This document shows positions 1-8,223 of a stretch of DNA of 49,183 bases, piece after piece (position 1 is the stretch's first letter; every line of letters starts with the position of its first letter). Under the pieces are notes generated by a model. It did not search any database, had not been told where the DNA came from, and was given only the letters and a program-made list of their open reading frames with translations. The position numbers were made by a program, and so were the translations under genes. Location: contig JACMQO010000112.1 of the NCBI GenBank assembly GCA_014376935.1, positions 1 through 49,183 of the forward strand. Direction: 5' to 3'. Origin of the DNA: Bdellovibrio sp. Its GTDB lineage: Bacteria > Bdellovibrionota > Bdellovibrionia > Bdellovibrionales > Bdellovibrionaceae.

Positions 1-38
1 GTATGTTGTACCAATTCTCTTGGAGACGTTGTCAGTAA
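1..38 (+). CDS. C-terminal end of a DUF4360-like secreted protein (partial)
   Basis: The reading frame that enters the window ends in a TAA stop at 36-38 and its last residues read LYQFSWRRCQ. The complete gene at 830-1426 ends in IYSFGFRRCQ, and the two genes share the 14-base end agacgttgtcagta. This is therefore most likely the tail of a paralogue of that gene, a secreted DUF4360-type protein. Only 11 codons are visible, so the family rests on the shared tail alone. Confidence 0.55.
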   Translation, partial: MLYQFSWRRCQ

Positions 39-90
39 AAGGTACCAGCTCACTTTTGGTAAAGCAGTGTGTTAAATGGTGTTGTAAGGA

Positions 91-119
91 AGGCCTGGTG
101 TGAACCGGGCCTTTTTTTT
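91..119 (+). terminator. Rho-independent terminator
   Basis: An 8-bp stem (AGGCCTGG with CCGGGCCT, one G-T pair) closes a 6-base loop and is followed by a run of eight T. It lies 53 bases after the stop of the partial gene at the left edge and should end its transcript. Confidence 0.85.
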
Positions 120-256
120 GACTGCGACGTTGAAGAAAAAAGATCAGTTTATTAAATTATTCTTATTCGTATCTGGTTTCAAAAACGATTGGGTTATGGA
201 CACGTTAATCCTAACGTGAAAGAATTAAAAATAACTTAAGTCTATTTTTTTCTATA

Positions 257-709
257 ATGACGTCGTTTTATTTGCAGGCCAGTCCAATACCTTGTTCATT
301 TGAAATTTGGGATCATGCCGAGAAGTCGCCCCGAAAATATGATATCGCAAAAGCCTATAAATCAGCTACGGTTGTTATTGTTGGCCAAGCCGATGAGTAT
401 ATCCTAGAAAAACCTCAGCGAGTTCAGATTATTAAGTTAATTAAAGGCAAGGTTGGCGGTGAGATCGACTTGGAAGGTTTTCATTCAGCAGGAACTGATC
501 CATTTGGAACTGCAATCACACCTAAGAAAAAGTTTTTGATGTTGTTATCAAAAGATTCAAAATACAAATGGGTTGATTCCGGAAGCGGTTGCCCAAACTC
601 ATTTGAAGTTCATGGCGACACTGTTACCATTGGAAAAGAAGGTATTCTTGTATCTCGTCTAAATCAATATTTCGAATCCAATCCAAAGCCATTTGTCATC
701 GAATACTAA
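257..709 (+). CDS. Hypothetical, probably exported, 150-aa protein
   Basis: The function is not recognised. The frame has good coding character, but the ATG at 257 has no ribosome binding site. The frame is open upstream back to about 215, and those codons would add a basic and then hydrophobic stretch (KNNLSLFFSI) running into the hydrophobic N-terminus, much like a signal peptide ending near the cysteine of PIPCSF. An upstream non-ATG start, or a lost start codon, is therefore possible. The pattern (Cys near the mature N-terminus, YKSATVVIVGQ, a second Cys in GSGCPNSF) loosely recalls TIMP/netrin-like secreted proteins, but that is a weak resemblance. It stands alone between two terminators. 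Confidence 0.6.
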   Translation: MTSFYLQASPIPCSFEIWDHAEKSPRKYDIAKAYKSATVVIVGQADEYILEKPQRVQIIKLIKGKVGGEIDLEGFHSAGTDPFGTAITPKKKFLMLLSKDSKYKWVDSGSGCPNSFEVHGDTVTIGKEGILVSRLNQYFESNPKPFVIEY

Positions 710-734
710 AAAGGTACCAGGCACCTTTTTTTTT
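708..734 (+). terminator. Rho-independent terminator overlapping the stop codon
   Basis: AAAAAGGT pairs with ACCTTTTT across a 7-base loop, followed by more T. The stem begins inside the stop codon of the preceding 150-aa gene. The core (aaaaggtaccag) also appears at 37-48 after the first partial gene, where the second arm is degraded. Confidence 0.75.
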
Positions 735-829
735 GCGAGTGCGAAAAATTTTCAAAGCGTGGCCAGCATATTGCTACACTTGGTATCAAGCCACGGAAGT
801 GGTGCGAATAATCCAAGGGGGGATTTTTT

Positions 830-1426
830 ATGAAGTCAGTACTAAGCGTTTTGGTTTTTTGTTTCTCTGTTTCATCGCTTGCACAGATGCAGCTTGGTCA
901 ACCCACTTACGGCGGCAACGGGTGCCCACAAGGAACGGCTTCGGTTTCTTTATCTGACGACTCTAAAACTATGTCAGTGTTATTTGATCAATTTTCGTCT
1001 GAGGCGGGTAGCACAACTGGACGTCGTGTTGATCGTGCTTCTTGTAATTTGCGTATTCCTGTTAAAGTTGCGCCAGGCTATAGTGTTTCAATTATTCATT
1101 CTGATTATCGTGGTTTTGTGGCGGTTCCGGGGCAAGGGGCTTACGCGACTTTTAATTCTGAATTCTTTTTTGCCGGTCAAGGTCGCGCCCCGAAAACGAC
1201 GAAAAAATTTGTAGGCCCAATGTCTGACTCTTACGTTATTTCTAATGATGTGGTGGCTCAAGCTTGGTCGCCTTGCGGACAAGACGTCATCTTATCTGTG
1301 AATACATCAGCGACTTCAATGTCAAACGCGGCGATGCAACAGACGATGATGGTTGTTGATTCGTTAGATTTATCAGCGCAAGACCTGGGTTTGATTTACT
1401 CTTTTGGTTTCAGACGTTGTCAGTAG
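830..1426 (+). CDS. DUF4360 family secreted protein
   Basis: A 198-aa protein with a clear signal peptide (cleavage expected near SLAQ, residues 16-19) and the DUF4360 pattern: an early YGGNGCPQGT motif, a serine-rich strand, a FDQF motif, and RASCNL followed by VDYRG-like SDYRGF. Four or more cysteines in the mature part suggest disulfides. The family is secreted and of unknown function, best known from fungi and some bacteria. The ATG at 830 is preceded by a strong purine-rich site (aagggggga). A paralogue ends just inside the left edge, so this is a tandem family. It runs into the convergent yciB gene with only two bases between the stop codons; a small hairpin (TCAGTA/TACTGA, 1420-1435) spans the stop. 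Confidence 0.8.
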   Translation: MKSVLSVLVFCFSVSSLAQMQLGQPTYGGNGCPQGTASVSLSDDSKTMSVLFDQFSSEAGSTTGRRVDRASCNLRIPVKVAPGYSVSIIHSDYRGFVAVPGQGAYATFNSEFFFAGQGRAPKTTKKFVGPMSDSYVISNDVVAQAWSPCGQDVILSVNTSATSMSNAAMQQTMMVVDSLDLSAQDLGLIYSFGFRRCQ

Positions 1427-1428
1427 TT

Positions 1429-2049
1429 TTACTGATCTGATTTTATATTCGGATCAATCACTATTTCCTTAGGGGTCTGCTTTCCTAAAACTAAGCGGGC
1501 CCAGAAAACTTCAGCGACCATATAGACGATCATGCTGACTGTTAATCCAACGCCTTTTAGTAATGCCCAAGCTTCCGATGACCATTTGAACGCCGCCCAC
1601 GTGGCTAAAATCGCGTGAGCTAAGAAAAAGAAACTTAATCGTAAAGTCATTCCGCTCATGCGTTGTTTTAGAAACTCAGGGGCCGTTGGATTTTGTTTTT
1701 CGATCATCATTTGCATGAATGGTTTTTTCATAACCCAGCTGCCTAGTAAGAAAATAAAAAATCCAAATTCTAAAATAGCGGGTTGAAGTTTGAACCAAAT
1801 GCCTTCACTAGAAACTAGCGAAATAGCACCAAGGCCCAGTAGCATTCCGTTACCGATCCAAGTGATGGTGCTGACTTTTTTGTATTTGATGATCTCGTAA
1901 ATAATTTCGCCAGCACCAAAAACCATACCGGCGATCAGCCCGGCGATGGTTCCGTATTTTTCTTCAATTAAAGTAAACGCGATGACGGGTAATAAACCAC
2001 CGAAAAATAAAGCTAAGGCTTGCGTCTTAGGCGTTGGTGTCGAAGTCAA
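1429..2049 (-). CDS. yciB: Septation protein A family inner-membrane protein (YciB/IspZ)
   Basis: A 206-aa protein with five or more hydrophobic segments, of the intracellular septation protein A family. Family hallmarks visible are an early GGLLPVIAF segment, an E-rich GAGEIIYEIIKYKK loop, and FLLGSWVMKKPFMQMM. In known members the protein is an inner-membrane factor tied to cell-envelope integrity and division. The start is a TTG at 2047-2049, preceded by a good site (aggggaag) with 23 bases of overlap into the end of pyrC, so the two are translationally coupled. No nearer ATG would keep the first membrane segment. Confidence 0.8.
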   Translation of the reverse strand: MTSTPTPKTQALALFFGGLLPVIAFTLIEEKYGTIAGLIAGMVFGAGEIIYEIIKYKKVSTITWIGNGMLLGLGAISLVSSEGIWFKLQPAILEFGFFIFLLGSWVMKKPFMQMMIEKQNPTAPEFLKQRMSGMTLRLSFFFLAHAILATWAAFKWSSEAWALLKGVGLTVSMIVYMVAEVFWARLVLGKQTPKEIVIDPNIKSDQ

Positions 2050-3373
2050 CGGCTTCCCCTTTGTGCGGAGTGATGATGACGTCGTCTTGCATCGCTAAGT
2101 TTCCTTTTAAGTAAACGCCAGTCGCCCAACCTTTTACTTTCATGCCATCGTAAGGAGTCCATCCGACTTTTGAAGCGATCCATTTATTTTGAATCGTTAC
2201 TTCTTTATTCATATCTACGATTGTGAAATCTGCATCGTAACCCACTTGGATACGACCTTTATTTTTTACACCTAAAAGTCGTCGTGGGTTTTCGGTGACC
2301 ATTTCGGTAAATCGTTCAAGCGATAATTTTTTGTTATTCACATGATTTAACATTAACGGCACAAGCGTCTGCACGCCAGGAACGCCCGACGGGGACTGTG
2401 GGTAAGGTTTACTTTTTTCTTCTAACGTGTGCGGGGCATGATCTGAACCGATCACGTCAACTGTGCCATCGTGAACGGCCTTCCATAAAAATTCCATGTG
2501 ACGTTGATCACGAATCGGTGGATTTTGCTGTGCTAAAGTTCCCAATCTTTCATAACATTCAGGGCTCGACAGCGTTAAGTACTGCGGTAAAATTTCGACC
2601 GAAACTAAATCTTTATGATTTTTTAAAAGCGCCATTTCTTCGCTGGATGACACATGTAGAATATGAATTGGGCGATTATATTTTTTAGAAAGACGAATCG
2701 CTTTTTCGGTCGAGATCAACGCGCTTTGCTCATCACGCCAAATGGGGTGGAATTTTGGATGACCGCCTTCGACGGCGATATGTTTTCTTTCATTTAAGCG
2801 CGCTTCATCTTCTGAGTGAATAATCACGCGACGTTTTCCATTTCTTAAAATATTTTCGAAGAGTGTATCGTTATCAACTAGTAATGGACCAAAAGAACTG
2901 CCTAAGAAAATTTTAACTCCCGCGCAATGCGGAAGGTTTTCAAGTTCGTTGAGCTGATTGAAATTTTGACTACCGCCACCAATGAAATAAGCGTAGTGGC
3001 AGTGGGCTCGGTTTTGACTGCGGTCTAATTTATGTTGAAAGGCTTCGGGAGTTGTTGTCGCTGGATTCGTGTTGGGCATTTCAAAGATACTAGTGACCCC
3101 ACCTAAAAGGGCGGCGCGCGTTCCGCTTTCGATATCTTCTTTGTGCGTAAAGCCGGGCTCACGAAAATGCACTTGCGAATCGATAACACCCGGTAAAACC
3201 GTTAGGCCTTTTAAATCTTTTTCGCTTTTGGCTCCGTTAATTTGGTTCGAAGAAATCTCAGAAATTTTTCCGTCGGTGATACCGATGTTGACGGTCGATT
3301 GGACTATCTTATTTTGATTTACATCAAAAACCAGTGAAGACGCGTTTTTTAGAACAAGATCGTGATTTTTCAT
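2027..3373 (-). CDS. pyrC: Dihydroorotase
   Basis: A 448-aa amidohydrolase that closes carbamoyl-aspartate to dihydroorotate in pyrimidine synthesis. Diagnostic motifs are the metal-binding VHFREPG, the EMPNTNP strand, a lysine in GVKIFLGSS at the bridging-lysine position, HILHVSS, and IGSDHAPHT with the catalytic aspartate. This is the type common in monofunctional bacterial PyrC and in PyrBC complexes. I chose the ATG at 3373, where the family normally begins (KNHDLVLKNA). An upstream GTG at 3457 is in frame but would add 28 atypical residues and has no binding site. It overlaps and probably shares a transcript with yciB. Confidence 0.93.
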   Translation of the reverse strand: MKNHDLVLKNASSLVFDVNQNKIVQSTVNIGITDGKISEISSNQINGAKSEKDLKGLTVLPGVIDSQVHFREPGFTHKEDIESGTRAALLGGVTSIFEMPNTNPATTTPEAFQHKLDRSQNRAHCHYAYFIGGGSQNFNQLNELENLPHCAGVKIFLGSSFGPLLVDNDTLFENILRNGKRRVIIHSEDEARLNERKHIAVEGGHPKFHPIWRDEQSALISTEKAIRLSKKYNRPIHILHVSSSEEMALLKNHKDLVSVEILPQYLTLSSPECYERLGTLAQQNPPIRDQRHMEFLWKAVHDGTVDVIGSDHAPHTLEEKSKPYPQSPSGVPGVQTLVPLMLNHVNNKKLSLERFTEMVTENPRRLLGVKNKGRIQVGYDADFTIVDMNKEVTIQNKWIASKVGWTPYDGMKVKGWATGVYLKGNLAMQDDVIITPHKGEAVDFDTNA

Positions 3374-3466
3374 AGATAAACTGTACTTTTTTTCTAGCTG
3401 TAAGTCTAGCCTGGGCACAGTGTCTGACTTGCCACATGGAAACGATTCTTGAGACACTAGGAAGAC

Positions 3467-4396
3467 ATGGAAAAAGCACTACAGTTTCTTGCGACATATA
3501 ATACTCAGATTATTAAGGGTGGCTTTGCCATCATTTTTTTATTGCTCATTATTTATGTGTACCGCATGTTTTTTGTGGTTACTCCGGCTAGTTCAGGCGA
3601 TGGATCGGCAACGAACGATGCGTTAGAGCAAAAGTTAAATCAACTTTTAGAAAATCAAAAAAATAAATCGGCTCCTGCTGGCGAAGCGGATGAGGCGACT
3701 CAAGGCGAAATCGATCGTTTAAAATTAGAAGTTTATGGATTGAAACAGCAATTGGTTGAAGCCGAGAAAAAAGCGGGCGATGCAACGGCCACGGTTGCGG
3801 CGCCGACTGACGCTGGCACGGGTGATCCGGTGGCCATGAAAGCTCAGGCTGAAAAAATTAAATCATTAGAATCAAGATTAGCTGAATACGAAATCATTGC
3901 GGAAGACATTGCAGAATTAAGTCAGTTAAGAACTGAAAATCAAAAATTGAAAGATCAATTAGCCGCGGCAAGTTCAGCACCCGTCGCCGCACCAGTGGCC
4001 GCGGTTGAAGAGCCAGTGGCGGCAGTCTTTGTTGAAGAGGCTGTCGCTTCTGAACCCGTTGTTGCCGTAGCCGAGCCTGTTGCGGTCGCCGAAGTGCCAG
4101 CGCCACCTGAAGAAAAGCCAGCAGTCGCTCAAGCTGAAAAACCAACTGCCGATGCGAACGAGCAAGCCATTCAAGATGCTTTAGCGCAAGCGGCTGTCGA
4201 CGAAGCCATTGCCGCAATGAATGAAGTAAAAAATACCTCGACGCCACTTACGGCGCAAAGTGCGCAAGATGCCACCGATAGTTTATTGGCTTCATTAGCC
4301 GCTGATGAAGAAGCGAAAGCTGCCTCTGCGCCGGTTTCTGAACAAGATCAAAAATTACTTGAAGAATTTGAACAAACAGTCGTGAAAAAAGGATAA
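3467..4396 (+). CDS. Membrane-anchored coiled-coil protein with Ala/Val/Pro-rich region
   Basis: A 309-aa protein without a recognisable family. One transmembrane segment lies at about residues 17-36, followed by a coiled coil with regular heptads (about 55-175), then a low-complexity stretch rich in A, V, P and E (about 175-240), and an acidic helical tail. The N-terminus is short, so the bulk could lie on either face of the membrane. A good site (aggaag) precedes the ATG. The secreted HEAT-repeat gene starts four bases after its stop, so the pair forms an operon. A structural or scaffolding envelope role is an inference only. Confidence 0.75.
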   Translation: MEKALQFLATYNTQIIKGGFAIIFLLLIIYVYRMFFVVTPASSGDGSATNDALEQKLNQLLENQKNKSAPAGEADEATQGEIDRLKLEVYGLKQQLVEAEKKAGDATATVAAPTDAGTGDPVAMKAQAEKIKSLESRLAEYEIIAEDIAELSQLRTENQKLKDQLAAASSAPVAAPVAAVEEPVAAVFVEEAVASEPVVAVAEPVAVAEVPAPPEEKPAVAQAEKPTADANEQAIQDALAQAAVDEAIAAMNEVKNTSTPLTAQSAQDATDSLLASLAADEEAKAASAPVSEQDQKLLEEFEQTVVKKG

Positions 4397-4400
4397 TTAA

Positions 4401-5036
4401 ATGAAAGCTTTCTTAGGTCTTATGCTAGTGACTTCTATAGCCTCGGTTAGCTTTGCGGCGATTCAAAAAGCAGACGACAAAAACTACAGCTCTCAAATGA
4501 AAATGGCGCAAAACACTTCGCTTCCGATGAGTGCACGTTGGCAATCATTGATTAAAGCGGCGGAACAAGCAGGGCCCCAACAAATTCCTGAAATCGCGGC
4601 TTTTGCAAAAAGTAACGACTGGTTTATGCGAAATGCGGCGTTAGTTGCTTTAGAAAAAATTAATGCGGGATATGCCATCGATCAAGCCAAAATCTTAGTT
4701 CAAGATAAAGCCCTAGTCGTACGCTCTGCGGCGGTTGATATGTTGGCTAAGAAAAATTCGTTAGAAATCAAACGTATCTTTGCGGAAGAGCTTTCGAAGC
4801 CTTACAATTTTAGCGGAAATCAAAGTCTATGGATTCGTCCGCAGATTATGAAGGTGCTTGCCGCAACCGCTTCGTCTGAGGATCGTCAGTTTATCGCAAG
4901 ACATTTATTTGATAGCGATAAAAAAGTAGCGGCTTTGTCGGCTTCGGCTTTAGAGAAAATCAGCGCGATTCGTTTTGAGGATAAAAATAAAGTTCAATCT
5001 TGGCAGAATTACGTTAAGAAAAATAGATGGTTATAA
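4401..5036 (+). CDS. Secreted HEAT-repeat protein
   Basis: A 211-aa protein with a signal peptide (cleavage expected near SFAA, residues 17-20). The mature part is a set of about 30-residue alpha-helical repeats with the HEAT-like cadence NAALVALEKI, VRSAAVDMLAK and VAALSASALEKI. HEAT repeats usually make a curved protein-binding surface, so this is probably a periplasmic adaptor. It follows the coiled-coil membrane protein by four bases and is closed by the terminator at 5042-5072; together they suggest a two-protein envelope unit of unknown function. Confidence 0.8.
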   Translation: MKAFLGLMLVTSIASVSFAAIQKADDKNYSSQMKMAQNTSLPMSARWQSLIKAAEQAGPQQIPEIAAFAKSNDWFMRNAALVALEKINAGYAIDQAKILVQDKALVVRSAAVDMLAKKNSLEIKRIFAEELSKPYNFSGNQSLWIRPQIMKVLAATASSEDRQFIARHLFDSDKKVAALSASALEKISAIRFEDKNKVQSWQNYVKKNRWL

Positions 5037-5041
5037 ATAAA

Positions 5042-5072
5042 AAAAAGCTGACGGTTTAAAGGTCAGCTTTTT
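5042..5072. terminator. Bidirectional terminator between convergent genes
   Basis: A perfect 11-bp stem, AAAAAGCTGAC with GTCAGCTTTTT, has a 9-base loop. With A on one side and T on the other it can serve both the HEAT-repeat gene and the lipoprotein genes that converge on it. Confidence 0.9.
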
Positions 5073-5081
5073 AAAAGACCG

Positions 5082-5609
5082 CTACTGATTCAGTGGCGGG
5101 ATATTCGCTTCAGCACTTTTTTTTAAAGCATTCGCGATAATAATTTCTCTTTCAATTCGGTAAAATAAAACACTTTCTTCTAAACCATCGCTCGGGACGA
5201 TTTGTTTTTCAGATATGAAATCTCTGAAAATTTCGATCTTTTTTTCGATCGTTAATCGTACGGGTTCACGGCCATCAACTTTTTTACCCTTAGCAAAAGT
5301 GAAAATTAATTTATATCTTCCACTTTTGTATTCAGGCTTGGTTTTATCGGGAGGAAGCCAACCGTCGACGGCTTTAACGTAGTCTGTTTCGATCACGCCG
5401 AAATCTTGGTTTTCTGAAGCGATCGTATATTTAATAGAAAGATGCGCCGCCTTCCAGACTAGGTCGTAAGGAGCATAAAATATTTTCTGTTTAGAGGCTT
5501 TTTGAATAATCTTATCGGCTGAATCTGGCTGCCTTTCGAATAAAGAGCAGCCAGTCAATGCACCTGCTAAAGTCAATCCAATGACGAAATTAGAAATCTT
5601 TTGAAGCAT
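5082..5609 (-). CDS. Hypothetical lipoprotein, BamC-like pattern
   Basis: A 175-aa lipoprotein with lipobox LTGC, the lipidated cysteine at residue 21. The mature domain shows the pattern YDLVWKAAH followed by a strand ending GVIETD and a later RYKLIFTF strand. That sequence of helix, buried strand and exchange strand is seen in BamC/NlpB and related lipoproteins, but similarity is too low for a family call. It overlaps the end of the larger lipoprotein gene upstream by 20 bases and has no separate binding site, so it is probably translated by coupling. The position after +1 is serine, which in Enterobacteria would favour outer-membrane sorting. Confidence 0.75.
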   Translation of the reverse strand: MLQKISNFVIGLTLAGALTGCSLFERQPDSADKIIQKASKQKIFYAPYDLVWKAAHLSIKYTIASENQDFGVIETDYVKAVDGWLPPDKTKPEYKSGRYKLIFTFAKGKKVDGREPVRLTIEKKIEIFRDFISEKQIVPSDGLEESVLFYRIEREIIIANALKKSAEANIPPLNQ

Positions 5610-7053
5610 GGGTCACGTGGGTCGCGGCTTGAATTAAAGAGTCATCAAGGGGTGTTGAAGTGTTTGTTGTGCTGCCGATGAAATTGATTTCAACTCGCTT
5701 TTTAGAAGCCATATTTTCAAGTGGCCAATTTGGTAATTGAATTTTTGCATTCCATCCTGCACCTAAAATTTCCCAACGACGATTTACGTTCGTAATTTTA
5801 TCAGTTCCATTTTGAACATCGACAAGATCTGAAATCGCGGCTGAAATCGCCAGTGGATTAATGCCTGCCGTGACCGGCGCTGCTGGTAGCGTGATTTCAA
5901 TTCCGTTTGCGGTTGTGATCGTTGGGCTTTCAACTAAAGGAAGTAACGTTGGTTTAATGTTATCGACATAAACTGAAATGGCCGCGGTTAGGCGGTCTGC
6001 ACCCGGCGTTGTCGCCATAAATTCTGCTTTTCTTTTTTTAACGCTGATAATGTAGGCCGGTTTATTTGACAGTGATGATAAATTTAAAGTAGCGCCTTGT
6101 TCTGGTTTTTTTATATCGGTTGGAATCAAAGAGCTGGCCACATCACTCGCGGCTAAGACTAGTAAAACTTCGTCTGCGGCGGCAACGGGTGCCTGAACTT
6201 TTAATGTTGATTTGAACTCAAGTTCGGTTCCCGGAATATCTAACGCCGTTGATGGGCCGGTTAAAGTGATGTCACGAATGCCACCACCTAAAATTGAAAA
6301 ATAATTAATCAATTCGTAAAATGGAGTTCCATTCTGTAGCTCTTTAACGACATCTTTAAATACGAAACGGCCACGAGCTGCGTAAACTCTTTTTGGTCCG
6401 TAAGTCGGCGTGTACATACGGTATTGTGGTTTACTTAATGTGACGCCGATGAAGTAGCTTTCTTTTTGTGTCGGTAATGAAACGTTACTAGGAATCGGAT
6501 TTGATTGCCCTACAGCCGTCAGCGTATCGCTGTAAGGGCTGATGACTGAATTCAAATCGAAATTCAATAAGTCACCACGAGACATTCCTGGCATCACCAG
6601 CGCAAAGTCGATCAATTTGTCGCCGTTCACTACCGGAAGTGAAGTGACCTCGCCTTTAACTTCAGCGCGTGTTGCTAAGTAGGTCGGATTTAATTTAATT
6701 GTTAAGTTCGCAGGATCTTGATTCAAAAGAGTTTGGCGGATGTAGCCATTTGCTTCGATTGTCACGTGCTGCGCCGATGTCCACTGTTTCGGAATGATGG
6801 CTACGCCGTCACTTGAAGTTTGAATAAAGTTTCCGGCGAATGGCACACCTTCACTTGATCCCACTAAAATTTTGGCTGCCAAAGGTTCGCCGTACTGATT
6901 AACAACCTTAATTTGCGCTTGACCGGTGATGCGCATTCTTTCGTTCAAAATTTGTGAATCTGTTTTTGGAGTTTCTGATTTATCTTGCGAACAACCCCAG
7001 AATAAAAGGGTCGAAGCTAAAACTACCGACGCTGAAACTAATTTAAATCGCAT
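5590..7053 (-). CDS. Large lipoprotein with carboxypeptidase-regulatory-like domain
   Basis: A 487-aa lipoprotein with lipobox FWGC (cysteine at residue 21) and a strong binding site (aaggaagg) before the ATG. Residues about 45-130 look like a carboxypeptidase-regulatory or SpaA-type beta-sandwich (IKVVNQYGEPLAAKILVG, followed by SSDGVAIIP and IEANGYIRQTL). The rest is beta-rich and not recognised. The 3' end overlaps the next lipoprotein gene by 20 bases, so both proteins are made together. The likely role is a cell-surface or periplasmic structural protein; no enzyme motif is seen. Confidence 0.8.
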   Translation of the reverse strand: MRFKLVSASVVLASTLLFWGCSQDKSETPKTDSQILNERMRITGQAQIKVVNQYGEPLAAKILVGSSEGVPFAGNFIQTSSDGVAIIPKQWTSAQHVTIEANGYIRQTLLNQDPANLTIKLNPTYLATRAEVKGEVTSLPVVNGDKLIDFALVMPGMSRGDLLNFDLNSVISPYSDTLTAVGQSNPIPSNVSLPTQKESYFIGVTLSKPQYRMYTPTYGPKRVYAARGRFVFKDVVKELQNGTPFYELINYFSILGGGIRDITLTGPSTALDIPGTELEFKSTLKVQAPVAAADEVLLVLAASDVASSLIPTDIKKPEQGATLNLSSLSNKPAYIISVKKRKAEFMATTPGADRLTAAISVYVDNIKPTLLPLVESPTITTANGIEITLPAAPVTAGINPLAISAAISDLVDVQNGTDKITNVNRRWEILGAGWNAKIQLPNWPLENMASKKRVEINFIGSTTNTSTPLDDSLIQAATHVTHASKDF

Positions 7054-7185
7054 AAAAGCCTTCCTTGCTATTGATTTACCTTATTGCATCGGCTGTATGG
7101 ACTTAGGTCAATCAGTTTACGCGGGTCATCAGCAGAACTACAGATAAATTAACTGCAGGTGCGTTCTGAGATCTCGCTGGCACGA

Positions 7186-8037
7186 TTATTTTTTTGAAAA
7201 GTTCGTATAGACAGTTAAATCACGATGAAAACGATCATCATCCAATAAGCTTTCGACCGTGGCTTTGTCTTGGCGCGCGCTATGCGAGCCAATGCTGGCT
7301 TGATAAATCACTAAATCATTGTCGTAGCGTTCAACAATGGCCACATGGCCGTATTTAACGCCGTCTTTATGCCAGTTCATGATAAATGGAGTGCTTGATG
7401 GAAAGCTCCAAAGGTACTGACGAAGGCGGTCTCTTTCGTTTTTAACGCTTTTAAAAGTTTGTTCTTTAAAACTAGAAAAATATTTTTCGGCGTAATTATC
7501 GAAGTCGTTCGCAATGAACGGAGCTTTTGCAAAGCCCGAGACTTCAAGCACGCGACGCAAAAAGAAATTGCACGGGGTTCCGATTTTTTTTCCTTCTTTG
7601 ACCATAACCCAAATCGCGTTTTTCACAAAGGTCGAAGCACGGTCATACAAACTATCTGGTTTGGTCGTTGGGGCTTGAACTATTGGCGGCGCAGTTTTCG
7701 GACTATTATTCGAAGGATTAGGCGTTACGACAACAGGTTTTACAGTTGCAGGAGACGCTGTCGTCGCCGGCTGGGCCCAGCTAGGGCCTTCTGTTTGCGC
7801 CGTCGTGGCTACTGCGGGCGTAGTTGGTTCCGTTTGCGGCTGGCTTGTGTCGACTTCGGGTAGGTTCAATAAATCGTAATCATCAGCGGGCGCATCCGAA
7901 GGCGTGCCGCGCGTTTCTTTTGGATTTTCGAACGAGCTTGGAATTAAGGTGACTTGGCTTTTTTGTCCGAAGATGTTTGAGCCGTTACAACCTGTCATAA
8001 GAAGACTGAATGTCGCGATATAGATCACGTTTTTCAT
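7186..8037 (-). CDS. Lipoprotein with NlpC/P60- or CHAP-like cysteine peptidase domain
   Basis: A 283-aa lipoprotein with lipobox MTGC (cysteine at residue 17). Residues about 50-140 are a Thr/Pro/Ala-rich linker of the kind that spans the cell wall. The C-terminal 150 residues hold a possible Cys/His active site: GTPCNFFLRRVLE for the cysteine and YGHVAIVERY for the histidine, the order found in CHAP and NlpC/P60 amidases and peptidases that cut peptidoglycan. The class is inferred from these two motifs. The gene stands alone, with a 186-base spacer before uup that shows no clear feature. Confidence 0.72.
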   Translation of the reverse strand: MKNVIYIATFSLLMTGCNGSNIFGQKSQVTLIPSSFENPKETRGTPSDAPADDYDLLNLPEVDTSQPQTEPTTPAVATTAQTEGPSWAQPATTASPATVKPVVVTPNPSNNSPKTAPPIVQAPTTKPDSLYDRASTFVKNAIWVMVKEGKKIGTPCNFFLRRVLEVSGFAKAPFIANDFDNYAEKYFSSFKEQTFKSVKNERDRLRQYLWSFPSSTPFIMNWHKDGVKYGHVAIVERYDNDLVIYQASIGSHSARQDKATVESLLDDDRFHRDLTVYTNFSKK

Positions 8038-8223
8038 AGCGTCGTTTTATCACGGATTTTTGAGCTTCGCGGTGGTTTTTTAAAAACAAAGTGGGTTTCG
8101 GAAAATTATCTAAGGGTGTACGTATTTTTGTCACTTTTAGAGGGTGATTTCGCAGGACAATCGATGTCAGAGAACAGCTTTCGCTTTAGTTGCGACCAGC
8201 TGCCCCCAAATCATCTGTTCATT

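Noticed and set aside
733-957. Open frame overlapping the DUF4360 start
   Set aside because: It is a shadow of the DUF4360 gene in another frame, without a binding site or recognisable protein.
3374-3457. Upstream start of pyrC at 3457
   Set aside because: It is a GTG without a binding site; the added 28 residues do not resemble the family N-terminus, which begins at 3373.
3894-4247. Antisense frames within the Ala/Val-rich coiled-coil gene
   Set aside because: They arise from the repetitive GC-rich codons of the sense gene and are Leu/Arg/Gln-rich without structure.
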